Both the position numbers and the translations under genes were made by a program. The notes under the pieces are model-generated. The model was not told the origin of the DNA and ran no database searches. It saw only the letters and a program-made list of their open reading frames with translations. A stretch of DNA of 64,000 nucleotides from Humulus lupulus (lineage: Eukaryota > Streptophyta > Magnoliopsida > Rosales > Cannabaceae), in assembly GCF_963169125.1 (NCBI RefSeq), contig NC_084795.1, positions 133,341,701 through 133,405,700 on the forward strand. The letters are read 5' to 3'. The first letter of the stretch is position 1. Each line of letters begins with the position of its first letter. Below, one piece after another: positions 48,826 to 60,634 of this stretch.

Positions 48826-50820
48826 TGTAGCATGGGATCCCAAAAATATTAAGTTCAAAGACTGTTTACAAAAGTCTCAAGGTTTATATACAACAACCGG
48901 CCATGCTAAGGCAAAACTAGTAGTTAGGTGATCCCTGTCCTGGTCCACTCCTCGACCGTGGCGGCCGAACTGCTGGCTATGTACATTCCACCTCGGAGCT
49001 CTCCACCTCAGGCTTGGTCCAGCTTGCCCTTGCCTTTACCTGCACCACGTAGCACCCGTGAGCCAAGGCCCAGCAAGAAAACTCAACAGCAACAAAGCAT
49101 AGGCAATTAGTAAACAAGTCAAAATCCCACAATTGCATTACATAATCTCAACCACATTATCAATCAATATAATCAAGTATTCCACATACTAGGCATGTCA
49201 ATTCATATCATTTACAGTTCACAAATGATAACTAGGGCTAGCGCCCTCAGGCTGCTCCCTCCGTTATCCTATTGTCCTTGGCTACCAGTGGCCAATCCGC
49301 GCCCTATGCGCTAATATCATGTACGGTACTCTTAGACCGCTTTTACATGTCCCATGGCGTAATACCAACATTGACATGATACAATTCCTGGGAGCACTTA
49401 GTCCCATCTCAATTATACAACCGGGTGCAGTTTTCTTACCTTCCAATTTACTAGCTTCCGATGCCATGAAGCCGCGAGCACAGTCCTTTACCCCGAGCCT
49501 CTCCAAAGACCTAGTCACAACACAAATGAAACATCCTTGTCATTAATCAATCCAAAACTACTTCCCGGAACTAATCCCACACTCTCGGGACCCCCAAATC
49601 CCTAAAACAATGCACCGAAGATATCCCCCGAACCCCTGGAGCAAAGGCTCAAAATTGCAAAATCCTATGCTCTGAAATTGGCCTAGCGCCGCGGCGCCCA
49701 ACAAGTCAGAGAACTTGCTCTACTAAGAATCAGCCTTGCGCCGCAGTGCGCAAGAACAGCGCCGCGGCGCTCCTTCGCGAGCCCAGAAATCTGGGTTTTT
49801 CCCTGCGTTTTTCTCAAACCCAAATCACTCCAAATCACCCCAAACTTATACCTAAGCCCTGAAACCAACTCAAAACCCCAAATAGACCATACCACAACCC
49901 ATAAACATCATAATCTAACTCAATTACACAACTATTCTCAGAATTCACACTTAAATTTCAGACTCAAACACTTAAACCAAAACTTGAGAAAAGTCTCAAC
50001 CAGACCTCTAGATTCTTAAATTATAACAGCTACGAGATTGCAAACATGTTTAATACCCTTACCTCAATCAGAAATTCAACTTGAGCTTCCTCCAATCCAA
50101 GCTTTGAACTGAATTTCTCCTTGACAAACCAGCTGAATTTTCATGCAAAACAAGCCACTAATTTGCTTCAATTCATGCTTATCCTCCAAAAACTAGACTT
50201 GAAACTTAAACAAATCATAGATAGACCCTTACCTCTGAGAAATCTTGGCCTAGGCTTAGCTTAATTGCCTTGAATCATCAAAATTCTCTTCTTAGGTCTC
50301 CCAACTTCAGCTTCCCTCTTCTTCTCCTTTCTTCTAGATTTTCCTCCCAATTTCAGCATAAATCAACTTCCTAAATGTTATACGTGACTAACCTTTCCTC
50401 TCAGCTGAAGCTCATCCATTCACTGCCAAAAGACCACTTTATCCCTCCACTAATATCCCTTCCTAACTAAACCTCAAGGGCACACCTGTCTTTTTACTAA
50501 CATTACAATTCTACCACTTTTCCAACGAAACCTGTTACTCGCTATGGTTACGGACAGTTACGTAGGTTACCAAATCACCAGTTACCATTATCTAACTTTC
50601 TAGGATTGTCTCGGCACGTGCATCACATTGATACCACCATACCCACGCGGTACAAATCACATAGCATAATTATCACATAACATAATACACATAGTCATAT
50701 AACATACTTTAAATCATAGTCATGCATCTTAATCATTAAAATCACGCATAATTCCCATTATGCCCTCCAAGCACACTAATCAAGGCCCTTAAGCCTAATT
50801 AGTGAATTTGAGTCGTTACA
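48826..50820 (-). mobile_element. Solo gypsy LTR in the G3 RNase H region, terminally deleted
   Basis: The TSD ACAAC lies at 48821-48825 and 50821-50825, in codons of the [10 protein letters not shown] block. The end GAGTCGTTACA is intact. On the left only TGTA of the terminus remains before GCATGGGATCCC; in the other LTRs about 170 bases lie between TGTAACGCC and the GTACATGGGATCCC word, so a deletion between two TGTA copies is likely. A GCGCCGCGGCGC cluster is at 49683-49780. Confidence 0.88.
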
Positions 50821-50999
50821 ACAACTGCTAACTCCAAATCATGTATAGGACACTACAACAAACTAGGACTACTACAACATTAAATTATAACAGTAATGAA
50901 AAAGTATTATGCTACATGTGTTAAAATTATAAGGCGGGCTGACTAAAATTTTAGGCACCATATATGTTTACTTTTTCATTTATTTTTCCGCCAAGTATA

Positions 51000-52568
51000 T
51001 TAAATATTTATTTATCATTTTATTTCATTTTCTCTACATACTTCATTTTTCTCTGAGACCTATCTCTCTCGGTCTCTCACTCCCCTTCACGAAAGACAAA
51101 TCCCATTTCATTCAAAGAAAAATGAGAAGGGCTACACCACATTCGAGGGAGATATAGGAGTTCTGGTTCATCGGCAGTGGCAGAGAGGCGACTTCTCTTC
51201 GGCTCAATCTCTGCGGCTTCGCCTCATCGGCTTCTTTGACTCTCCCATTTCCTAGCCCGCCTATAACTCCCCCATTTTCTTCTTCGAACCCATCTGTGCC
51301 TCTCCCTGCATCGAATCTTCCATTTACGCAATACCCACCATTAGAATCGACCAGTCCCTTCTGAGGCTAGGAGGCACGATCTTCCCTGGAGGCTTTGGTT
51401 TGAAATCAGGTAATGTTCTCCTCACCATCACCAAATGCTTTCCCTTGCTCTCTCTCTAGCTCCTTTTCTTCTCTCTCTTCTTCTTTCTTGTTTCTCCATT
51501 TATTCAGAGGCTTGAAAGAACCCAAAGAGTAATTGATTTTGAGAGGGTTTTTCTCTTTCATGATTGAGCTACTATTATTGGTATGTAGTTTTGTTTTCTT
51601 TTTTGATTTCTGAAAGCCCCAAAATTGACACTCGAATTGGTTTGTGTTTCCCCTAGATATTAAAAATCTCTTGCACTTTATTTTTTAGATTTCTTTTTGC
51701 AGTTTGGGTAATGCATTACTCTGTTTCTCATTTTTGTGAAATGAGATTGACTGATTCAGGCATTCGCATGGAGTCGAAAGTTGCCGGGTTGGAGATAGAT
51801 TACTTGGATAAACTTTCTGCCTAGTGATACACTGTTTGGTTTTACTGGAATTGGAGAGGGTATTTTGCTCAACAATCTTAGGCTTTGTGGTGAATTAGAG
51901 GATGTGTTAAATTTATTTTGAATAAGATTAGTTATGTCATAGTTCTATGTGTGAAATAGAATGAATGATGTAATGTAGTGATAAAGTCAACATCCAGATG
52001 AAACTCAGTCTTGTGTATTTGGTTTTTTAGTTTTGATCAATAAAGAAAAAAAATGTTACTTCATAATAACATAAAGATTATTAATTGACATATCAAAAAA
52101 CTATCCAAACTTATGATTTGTTGTTCGATGGGAATGATATTTCTTAGAAGTAATATTACAAAAAATGAAAATGCAGTACCCTAAGGTTTCATGAGAAATA
52201 GTTCTGCATGCTGGACTTTTCCCACACAATCTTTGGCCTTGGATTTCTAGCAAGGTGATGTCCCTGTGGTTTGAACTCGCCTCCTTTTACTTAAGAGGAT
52301 TTTGTTTCTGTCATTGGTTTGCTTTCATAATTACAATTTTTGTGTTTGACCTGTGTTACTACTGAAATTAAAGGGTTGCAATTATTGTTGAGCAAAGCTT
52401 TTTGGAAAAGCATCTGTTATTCATTTCAGCTGCTTTATAAATAATTATTCTCATCATTTTTGTTCAACAATTGTCATAATTTTTTGCTTATGTATAATTC
52501 TATATCAAGGTGTTCTTAGGCACAGCATTCTGTTTGCACTGATGACCTTTTGTTTATATGTCTCGCAG
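51000..52568 (+). other. CACTA interior, possible 5' exon-like sequence of unknown origin
   Basis: A CT-rich stretch (51050-51120) and a mixed stretch to 51409 resemble a plant 5' UTR or first exon; it ends CAG at 51409 followed by GTAATG. Another AG-bordered stretch begins near 51761 (CATTCGCATGGAGTCG). The ATG at 51121 opens only 11 codons. I do not recognise any protein here. The rest, to 52568, is T-rich, intron-like sequence. Confidence 0.4.
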
Positions 52569-52978
52569 GCCATCCCTGGGTTCAAGTTGGTGGTGTGGCT
52601 CCTGACAAGCCTCTCGATTCTACAATATTAAGTCGATTGAAGCAATTCTCTGCAATGAACAAGCTCAAGAAAATGGCTATTAGAGTAAGTCACTTTATGT
52701 ATTAAATAAGTGAATGGTTTGAAGCCAAATAATTGATAGTCATATACCTAAATTAAATTAATAGATGACTTGTAATTATTCAACTCATTTCTTTCCCCTT
52801 TTTTTGGCAGGTAATTGCAGAGAGCTTATCTGAAGAAGAAATTGCTGGCCTAAAAGAAATGTTCAAAATGATAGACACTGACAGTAGTGGTCAAATCACT
52901 TTTGAAGAACTTAAGGCTGGTTTGAAAAGATTTGGAGCTAATCTTAAGGAATCTGAAATTTATGATTTAATGCAAACA
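52569..52978 (+). pseudogene. Captured fragment of a calcium-dependent protein kinase gene (two exons)
   Basis: Exon A (52569-52684, after TTGTTTATATGTCTCGCAG-like acceptor, before GTAAGT) encodes [16 protein letters not shown], then [17 protein letters not shown]: the end of the kinase domain and the autoinhibitory junction. Exon B (52811-52978, after TTTTTTTGGCAG, before GTAAGT) encodes [20 protein letters not shown], the first EF-hand loop ([12 protein letters not shown]) and [11 protein letters not shown]. The two join in frame. In plants CDPKs are Ser/Thr kinases switched on by Ca2+ binding to four EF-hands; the kinase domain and EF-hands 2-4 are missing. Coding sequence is well kept with no stops. 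It lies inside the CACTA element, so it is a captured copy and not a host gene in place. Confidence 0.88.
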
Positions 52979-55900
52979 GTAAGTTCATATATGTTTAAAG
53001 ATGATTTTGTGCACCTAAACTATTATAAATGGGATATCCTTGTTCTTTTTATTAAAAATTCCAAATGAAGAGGCTGAAAAAACTGTGTTTCTCCCAGAGC
53101 TAAGTATATATTAAAAGATGATTCTAAACACCTAAACTATTGAGAAGCTCTCCTTTTGGTACCCTAAACGTCAGAATATATTGTTTTTATCTTTAAAACT
53201 TTTCCACTTTAGCCCCTGAACACACATGTTGTTAGTTTTAATTTAAGGGCACAGCTGTAATTTCATACAGAACTTAATATTTAGTATTGATCTCTAAACC
53301 TTTTAAAAGCGTCATTTTATATTTTACAATTAATGTTAATAAGGACTATTGGGAACACTTTTAAAAATTTTAGGATCAAAATGAAAAGATTTAAATCTAG
53401 GACTAAAAAAGATTTTCCCTGTAGTTTGGATCGATATGCTAGTATATCATGGCATAGATTTTTAAGATTAGATATACACTAGTATTGACTATGGGTTGCC
53501 TTTTTAATTCCTTTGGTGTATGCATAATATGAAAAGCCTTTGGTGTAGAGTTGTATGGTACGTTCATATGCAAGACCTGATTCTGTTTTGGAAAGCCTTT
53601 CATTTTATTTTACTTTTCCATAAAACTTGTGGAAAGATTTTAAAGCAAGACCTGATTCTATTTTTGGATTGAGTCTTTTAAATTTTATGGCGCATGATTG
53701 AATTGTGAAAAATGCTAAGAGACTACATGTGCTGGGCACTTTCTCTTCTATTGAAATTTTCTAGCTCCTTTGTTTTTAAAGAGAATGTTCTTTCATTCTT
53801 AAAGAGTTTTGGGTGAGCAAATTATCTGCATTTAAATTGTTGTTCTGATTTTTCTATTGAATGAACTTTCTAAATGTGATTTTTCTGAATGAAGTTTCTG
53901 ATTTTGCATATCCGAGTGAGTTTTCTATGCTCTAATGTGTTACTCAGCTTTGAGAAATGTGGTTTGTAGTTGTCGAAAATTATGTGGTTAGTGTGAAATT
54001 GGATTGAGTTGGATAACAACTGATTGTGTTTAATGTTTATTGTGAGATATATATATATGTACTAGCTCAACTTTTGCAGTTCTTTGAGATTCATTCTTTG
54101 AATTGTGTTCAGATAGGAACTGTATAGATAAGCTCTTCTCTCAAATAGAAACTTCACCGCATGTGTAATATTGATTCATTTTTATCGTGATTTAAATACA
54201 TTTAATAATAAATTTTAATTTCGTATGAGAAAAGGAAAATAATCAATGCTTTATTTCTCCCTTCATCTTTGCTTCAGCTAGTATCTAGAATTTCCCTTTC
54301 TTCTCTTTAGTTTTTCTATTTTTGGGTTGTGTTTTGAGTTTGGTGGAGGAGTTCTCATGTAGGGATGTAATGGGGTTAGCATAGAGGTATGCATCTAATC
54401 TGTTTACTGTTTAGTGTCTTAATAATAAGCCTAATAATAATTTAATATGCATCTGATCTGTGCTATTCAGGTGAGCCATATTGATAAGGGCATAAATCCA
54501 CCCTCAGCTAATGAACTATTCCTCTAACAGTAAGTAAATGCTAGATATTAGGATAGGTGTTGTGGCTAGTATTGTAGTGCTAACAGTAAGTATATATATG
54601 ATGAATATTAATTATTTGTGCCATATGCGCATATATGATGAATATTAATTATTTGTGTGCCTTGAGTGTGTAATCTCATGTTTGATAGTGAATTTGACTA
54701 AGGACCTCTGTTGCCTTAGCTGTAGGACTAACCTGATTTGGTTAAGTCCGAACAAAGAAAACTTGGGTGTTTCTGGTGTGTTTGATTAAATTTCTGTCAG
54801 CTGACTTTGTCTTCGATATTGTTAGCCATTTTTCTGTGTGTTTGTAATCTGTTTTTGCAAGGGTTTATAATACAACAACTAGAATATGAGATTATTTGTT
54901 GGCGTGTTTTCAATTGACAAGTGGTTAATATTGTTGATAAAGAATATGTGTGGTTGTACATTTGTCACTTGTAATTAAGAACTTTTGAGTGATAATATTT
55001 GTTTTATGGATATTTGTTCAAGATCAAGTTTTTTGATAGACTATTCTTCTAATTGTGTTAATAGTAAATTACATTGATAGTTTTTTTTTCAGAGGATGAA
55101 AAGTTCTCTAAAAATCTTAACAAAGGAAAACCAAAGAGAATGGCATATACCTCATTCTATAATACAATATTTTTTAGAGATTAGACTTTAAGAAAGAGAG
55201 AACTAGCTTTGTGAGAGAGTTTCTTCAGGACTTCTATTATGTGTGAATTGTTATAATTTGAGTGTGTTAGTTCTTCTCAACTATGTATAGGTCAATATTT
55301 TAAAGACTGGTTGTTCTTGTTTTTTTTCTTGTTTTGGTATCGTTATCACTGTTTTGGTATGCATTTTCTTGTTTTTTTCTTCATTATTTTGTATTTTTGG
55401 TAACTGTAAGGGTTTTTTCTTTATTACATTTTCCCTATATCAACATTTTAGGAAAAGAAAATCTCTATTTCACCATTGAAGATCTGCCCCTACTTGCTTC
55501 TCTTCTGGTCATCTTGAGTGTCTCTAGTCATCTCTAAAGTCTTTGGTCAACTATGTCTCATAGTCTACTCTATTGGAAGGGTAAGTTCTCCATTCTTTTT
55601 GTCCTCTGCTATACTTTAATGCCCTGAATGTTGATATTTTTGTATTGTGTAAATGAGGTTCACCATTATTTTCAGTTTACTTTTGGTAACAGTGCTAGCT
55701 AAATTATTTTTATTTTTCTTCTGAAATGATTTTTTGAGATAGTGTTTCACAGTACAGATTGAAGATAAAAACTAAAAGCTTTTGTGATAGTTTACCATAT
55801 ACAGATTGATGATCTATTAGTTTAAGTTTTCGAGTCTTTGTCTCTTGTGAGCTGTGTTTTGCTACTAATTGCTTGCTTTATCTCTGTTGGGTGTCATATA

Positions 55901-57772
55901 GCTAGTTGTATATCTCTTCATTCATTGCACAAAAGCTCCTCTTATTTAGCTTATGATAAAACTCTATATGCAGGTTCTTAAAAGCTTGAGAAATTGGTCT
56001 ACCTGTGTATGTATTCTTAATAACATAGGATAGTGTTTTGAAACTTCCTTTTTTTCAAGGTTATTCGAAAAGTGTGTTGATTTGTTTTATTATGATGGCA
56101 TTAATTATTATAGGGTCTTATGCTTGCCTATATGTTTCTCTTGTCTTTTGCAAAGCAGTGTATAAATGTTATTTTTTTTATCTAGCCTTATTTCGTGTTC
56201 GCTTTGTGATGCTTTTATTATTGGTAGGTGTTATCTTTCTTTTTATTAATAAATTCTTTGTTCTTTCTCTTTCTATCTTTCTCTTTTTGTGTTTCTCCAG
56301 ATTTTTTGTAAGTGGAGTAAGCTATAATGACTACTGTAATGCATGTTGGTGAATTGGATTGCTTACTTATTTATAGTAGTGTTTGAAACTAATTTGTTTG
56401 ATGTGATCTGAACTAGTAACTGAAGTTGTTTCATGAGTTTCAAAAGCTTGATTCATGAATTGGATTGCTTACTTCTTGATGCAGAAAATGGGATCAATGG
56501 CAGATGAATTGGATCCATGTTGAACAATCAGTAAGTTGCTTAAAATTTCTGCTGAGTTTTTTATGTCAAGCATAAGTAGAGAAGCGAGTATCAGGTTACT
56601 ACTTGGGTATAGTGTTAAAGAGTCCTTTGATTATTTTACCCTTCCTAAGACTATTTCATGGTTTGGAAAACTATCTATGGCTCTGAGGTTTTTTTTCTAA
56701 AAAAAAATTAGATGTTAAAGGAGATAGCTTCTGACTAGACAATCTCTAGAAAAAGGTTGAGATATGACTTTACTTGGCCATTCAGGCCATTTTTGCCAAG
56801 TACTTCTGATTTTTGTTTTCCATGGTTGGACTATGTGCTCTTTCTTCTGCATTGCTCATATTTTGATGCTTCTCTGAATTCAGATTGTATTTTACTGTTC
56901 AGAACATATATATTTCACATGGAAAAAGTAAACTATTTCTTACTTTTGAACTTGGGAGTGGTACAAAAATACACACATATGTTTAGACTGAGATGTCTGG
57001 GTATCAATGAGAGCATTTTCTTTTTTTTCAAATGTCAAAATTCCTTTATACCTTACTGGTAGAGAAGTTGTTCTTGGTCATTGAAATTTACAAAACATTC
57101 TATATATATTTTCCTATTCACTCAAGGATGAAACTTTTGTATTCAGATATTTTCCTATTTCGATATTATCTTGCAGATTCTTATCATGTTAGCATTCAGA
57201 TATTGTGTTCTCCTCCTATCTGCATTTATGTAACTGAAGAATTTTATATGGTTATGCCTAAAACTATCCTTCTAGTTTGCTTACGCAACATTCTGGGGAC
57301 AACCTAAAATTTTGTTTCTGATTCATACCTTTTTTCCTTTTTCATGAGAAAATATCTCTTATTCACACTGACCATTGTCTGCTGTAACTCTATATTTGGC
57401 TGTAAACTTTATCATCTATAATGGATTTGCTCGAGCTGATGAACTAGACGTAGAGTGACACATTGTGGTTTGAACCAATATAATTCCAAGTGTGACTTTC
57501 TTATTTTTCTGCTGGTTTTTACCTGGTGTTTGCTAGCTTATTCATCTGTTGCTCGCTGGTATGTTTGCCAAGTGTTTGTGTATTGGTTCTTGTTCAGTTT
57601 TCTCACCACAATCACTTGAGTAGACAATGAGGGACTGCTTTTGAGACACCATAATCATAAAATCTTGGAACTCTGCTTTTTCATTCATTTACACTTGTCC
57701 ATATGGTAACATGTAAACTACCCTTTTTTTCCAAATTTTCTATGGAACTCTGACTAGAATGTACCATGGCAG
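52979..57772 (+). other. CACTA interior between captured exons
   Basis: AT-rich, T-biased, intron-like sequence. The apparent open frames (55334-55537, 56038-56352, 56757-57062, 57032-57307) are rich in F, L, Y and I because of T-rich codons and match no family I know. Two short exon-like pieces with AG/GT borders occur: about 56487-56530 (after GATGCAG, before GTAAGT) and about 55540-55579 (before GTAAGT). They cannot be assigned. Confidence 0.5.
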
Positions 57773-57850
57773 GTTAATATAAGAAGTGCTGATGAGGTTA
57801 TTGTGATTGGTGCTGGTCTTTCTCTGTCTTCATCAGCTTTTGTTCTGTAG
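57773..57850 (+). pseudogene. Captured exon resembling a KEA-type K+/H+ antiporter
   Basis: After an acceptor (ACCATGGCAG) and before GTAATT, 26 codons read VNIRSADEVIVIGAGLSLSS and then SAFVL followed by TAG. From memory of the family, plastid K+ efflux antiporters of the KEA type (KEA3-like) carry a nearly identical stretch in a transmembrane helix of the Na+/H+ exchanger domain, with Gln after FVL. The stop would be a CAG-to-TAG change at the last codon. Only this exon is recognisable. The match is short, so another member of the CPA2 antiporter family is possible. Confidence 0.62.
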
Positions 57851-58576
57851 GTAATTTAATTTTAGAAGTGTAGAAAATGTATTTTGATAAAATAACAGGT
57901 TTCTTTTCTTTTCAAGTATTGACTTTCATCAGCCCTTGTCAAGGTATAAAGAAGAAAGTCTTCTGTTGTGCTTTAGAATTATGATGCTGAATGTTTCTTT
58001 CATTTTCATTAAGTTTTAGGTATTGATAGAGTACTCTGTTTGGAAGTGGAATTTTCTCTTCGTTCATCTCTTAGCTTCTTGTTTTGAGTTGCATGTTTTG
58101 TTGCTTCAGTTGTTGCTTTGCATGGTAGTAAATCTTGCTATACCCTGCTGTTTCGTCAAGTTTTGGAGTTATTACAAATTTAATTTAAACTTTATATGCT
58201 TACATGTGGAAACTAGCTTAAGTCTTATGTTCTTAATAATAAAAGGACTTTTTTTTTTACAATGTGCAGGTATATTGAGATGATTTCTTTGGGGCAATTC
58301 TTGACAACATTTGTAGTTGAGGCCTTTAGAATGGAAGAATGTATTTCACTAATTTTTGTATACATTTCTTGTTTTGTATTTAGTGATAAAGGAATCTGAA
58401 TTGGGCATAAATTATGTTGTAATATGATTTCTTAAGCCTAGACTAGTAGACTAAATATTGTAATTACATTTGAGTAATTAATAAAAATCTATTTATGTTA
58501 CCTTATTTGGCTTCAACTTTCATATTTGTTTTCCTAGTTTTGTGTAAGTAAAAAAAGATTATGTTTCTCTAAGCTA
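57851..58576 (+). other. CACTA right interior
   Basis: T-rich intron- or UTR-like sequence. The frame at 58023-58283 is Leu/Phe/Cys-rich and shows no domain. A CTGAATTGGGCATAAATTATG to AATAAAAATC stretch near 58400-58490 looks like a plant 3' UTR with AATAAA-like words at about 58479. Not assigned. Confidence 0.45.
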
Positions 58577-58684
58577 ATATAACACATGTGTTATACTAAA
58601 GTGTAGTATAACACAAATAATGTGTTATACTAAAGTGTAGTATAACACAAAAAAAGTGTTATACTAAAGTGTAGTATAACACAA
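58577..58684. repeat. Tandem palindromic subterminal repeats of the CACTA element
   Basis: Three tandem copies (58587-58615, 58621-58649, 58656-58684) of a unit that is itself a palindrome: GTGTTATACTA, AAGTG, TAGTATAACAC. A fourth palindrome, TATAACACATGTGTTATA (58577-58594), overlaps the first. Further single GTGTTAT/ATAACAC words continue to 58915. In CACTA elements such subterminal words bind the transposase accessory protein. Confidence 0.85.
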
Positions 58685-58939
58685 ATTTATAAGTATTGAA
58701 ATGTGTTATATAATCGACTATAAATAACATAATTAAACACTTATCTATTTATTAAAATAACACAGAAATTGTGTTATCGTTGACAGTATAATAACACATC
58801 TGTATAACAATGATAAAGTGTTATGTAAAGTACCATGACCTACGATAACATAGTCGGTCTTAACACATCAAAAAGTGTTATGGTATGTTTTGATAACACA
58901 TTTTCGGTGTTATTAAAAGCATTTTTTCTTGTAGTGGGA

Positions 58940-59897
58940 TATCGCTGCTCATACTCCTTCAGCTATCGTGATGCATAAGCTATAACCTTCTCGTTCTGCA
59001 TCAACGAACAGCCCAAACCCAGCCTTGACGCATCGCAATAAACAACAAATTTTCCTTCCTCCGAAAGAAGACTCAACACAGGTGCAGTAATAAGTCGCCG
59101 CTTCAACTCTTGAAAGTTGTTCTCACACTTGTCTGACCAGACGAACTTCAAATTCTTCCGTGTCAATTCTGTCATCGATGCCGCTATCTTCGAGAAGCCT
59201 TCCACAAACTGCCTGTAGTAACTTGCCAAATCGAGAAAACTCAAACCTCCGAGGCGTTCTTTGGTCTCGGCCAATCCCTAATCGCCTCCACCTTAGATGG
59301 ATCCACCTTAATCCCATCTGCATCAACAATATGTCCAAGAAATGTCACCTCTGGTAGCCAACACTCACACTTCTTAAACTTGGCGTACAACTGTTACTCT
59401 CTCAATCTCTATAGAACCTGTCAGAGATGAAACTCGTGCTATGCCTCTGAATTGGAGTACACTAAGATGTCGTCGATGAAAACAATAATGAACTGATCCA
59501 GAAAGTCCTTGAACACCTTGTTCATTAGGTCCATGAAGGCTACTGGGGCATTGGTCAAACCAAACGACATGACCAGAAACTCATAATGCCCATACCTCGT
59601 TCGAAAGGCCATCTTCGGTATGTCCTCATCCTTGATCCTCAACTGTTGATAACCAGATCGAAGATCAATCTTTGGGAATACTGTCTCACCTTACATCTGA
59701 TCGAACAAGTCGTCAATCCTTGGTAGAAGATACTTATTCTTGATAGTTAACTTGTTCAATTTCCTGTAGTCTATACACATTCTCAGAGTCCCATCCTTCT
59801 TCTTCACAAACAAAACTGGGGCACCCCATGGCGAGAAGCTTGGCCTGATGAACCCCAAATCCAGAAGCTCTTGTAATTGTATCTTTAACTCCTTCAA
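58940..59897 (-). pseudogene. G3 reverse transcriptase and start of RNase H
   Basis: Minus strand, from high to low coordinates: the fingers with [21 protein letters not shown] and [14 protein letters not shown] (59691-59897); [20 protein letters not shown] and the catalytic FIDDILVYS (59439-59642; aspartates at 59469-59474); connection and RNase H start LASYYRQFVEGFSKIA, FVVYCDASRLGLGC and EKVIAYASR (58963-59274). The [12 protein letters not shown] block is split by a TAA near 59690, and a frame change lies near 59270-59290. RNase H continues on the far side of the CACTA element at 50826 and then 48820. Confidence 0.88.
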
Positions 59898-60634
59898 TTA
59901 TTCCAGTGCCATTCTATATGGTGCCCTCGACACTAGTTCTGTCCCCGGCACCAACTCAATGATGAACTGAATCTCTCTGTGCGGTGGCAACCTTGGTAAG
60001 TCCTCAGGGAATACATCTAAGAATTCACAAATCAATCTGGTCTCTCCCGGCCCTGCTGGTAGTACTCTGGTGGTATCTACCACACTGGCTAGGAAACCTA
60101 TACATCCTCCCTGTAATAGGTCCCTAGCTCTCAACGCTGAAATCATAGGTATGCGGGGTCCACACACCGCTCCCACGAAGACAAAGGATCATCTCCCTCT
60201 GGCTAAAACTTCACCATCTTCTTCCTACGGTCAATAGTAGCCCCATATCTGACCAACCAATCCATTCCTAGAATCATGTCAAAGTCCTCCATATCTAGCT
60301 CAATCAAATCTACAGAAAGTTCTCTACCATCAACTATCACTGCCAGTGCTCTAATCCATCTCCTAGAACCTACCAGTTCCCCTGTAGGCAGTATAGTCCC
60401 AAACCCCGCAGTACGGTACTCACTAGGCCTACACAATATATCAATCACCTTACTAGAAACAAAAGAATGTGTAGCACCAGAGTCAATCAATACAGTAAAA
60501 GGAGAGCCAGCGCTAGAAAGCTGACCTGTCACTACTGAGGGACAAGCCTCGACCTCTGCCTGCGTCAGAGTGAACACTCGAGCTGGAGTCAAGTTGTCCA
60601 CCTTCCCTACTTCCCCTTTCTTACCACCCCGCAC
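59898..60634 (-). pseudogene. G3 protease region
   Basis: Frame 60203-60634 holds FTVLIDSGATHSF (DSG at 60476-60484) and the later DFDMILGMDWLVRYGATIDR block, both intact. It ends at a stop after KKMVKF. A second frame, 59898-60176, reads VCGPRIPMISALRARDLLQG, then EFLDVFPEDLPRLPPHREI and leads into the reverse transcriptase, where a stop at 59896 interrupts. One frameshift near 60190 separates the two. This is the best-preserved protease of the three gypsy elements. Confidence 0.87.

Larger units (their letters stand above)
50851..58936. mobile_element. CACTA element with captured gene fragments
   Basis: It begins CACTACAACAAA and ends TTTTTTCTTGTAGTG, the inverted form of CACTACAAGAAAAAA. 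The 3-bp TSD GGA flanks it at 50848-50850 and 58937-58939, and the G3 RNase H sequence joins across it. The right end carries dense GTGTTAT subterminal repeats in both orientations (58577-58935). I find no TNPD/TNPA-like transposase in its 8086 bp, so it is non-autonomous. It holds two exons of a calcium-dependent protein kinase and one exon resembling a KEA antiporter, in the same orientation. Confidence 0.9.

Noticed and set aside
51121..51156. ATG after a UTR-like stretch in the CACTA element as the start of a chimeric gene
   Set aside because: The frame closes after 11 codons and no in-frame link to the CDPK exons can be made from the sequence alone.
52569..52978. A host CDPK gene in place
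   Set aside because: The kinase domain and EF-hands 2-4 are absent, and the segment is enclosed by CACTA ends with a TSD that sits inside a retrotransposon.
55334..58283. Several hydrophobic open frames that look like membrane proteins
   Set aside because: T-rich intron-like sequence yields Phe/Leu/Ile/Tyr codons in every frame; frames are not continuous and lack any motif.
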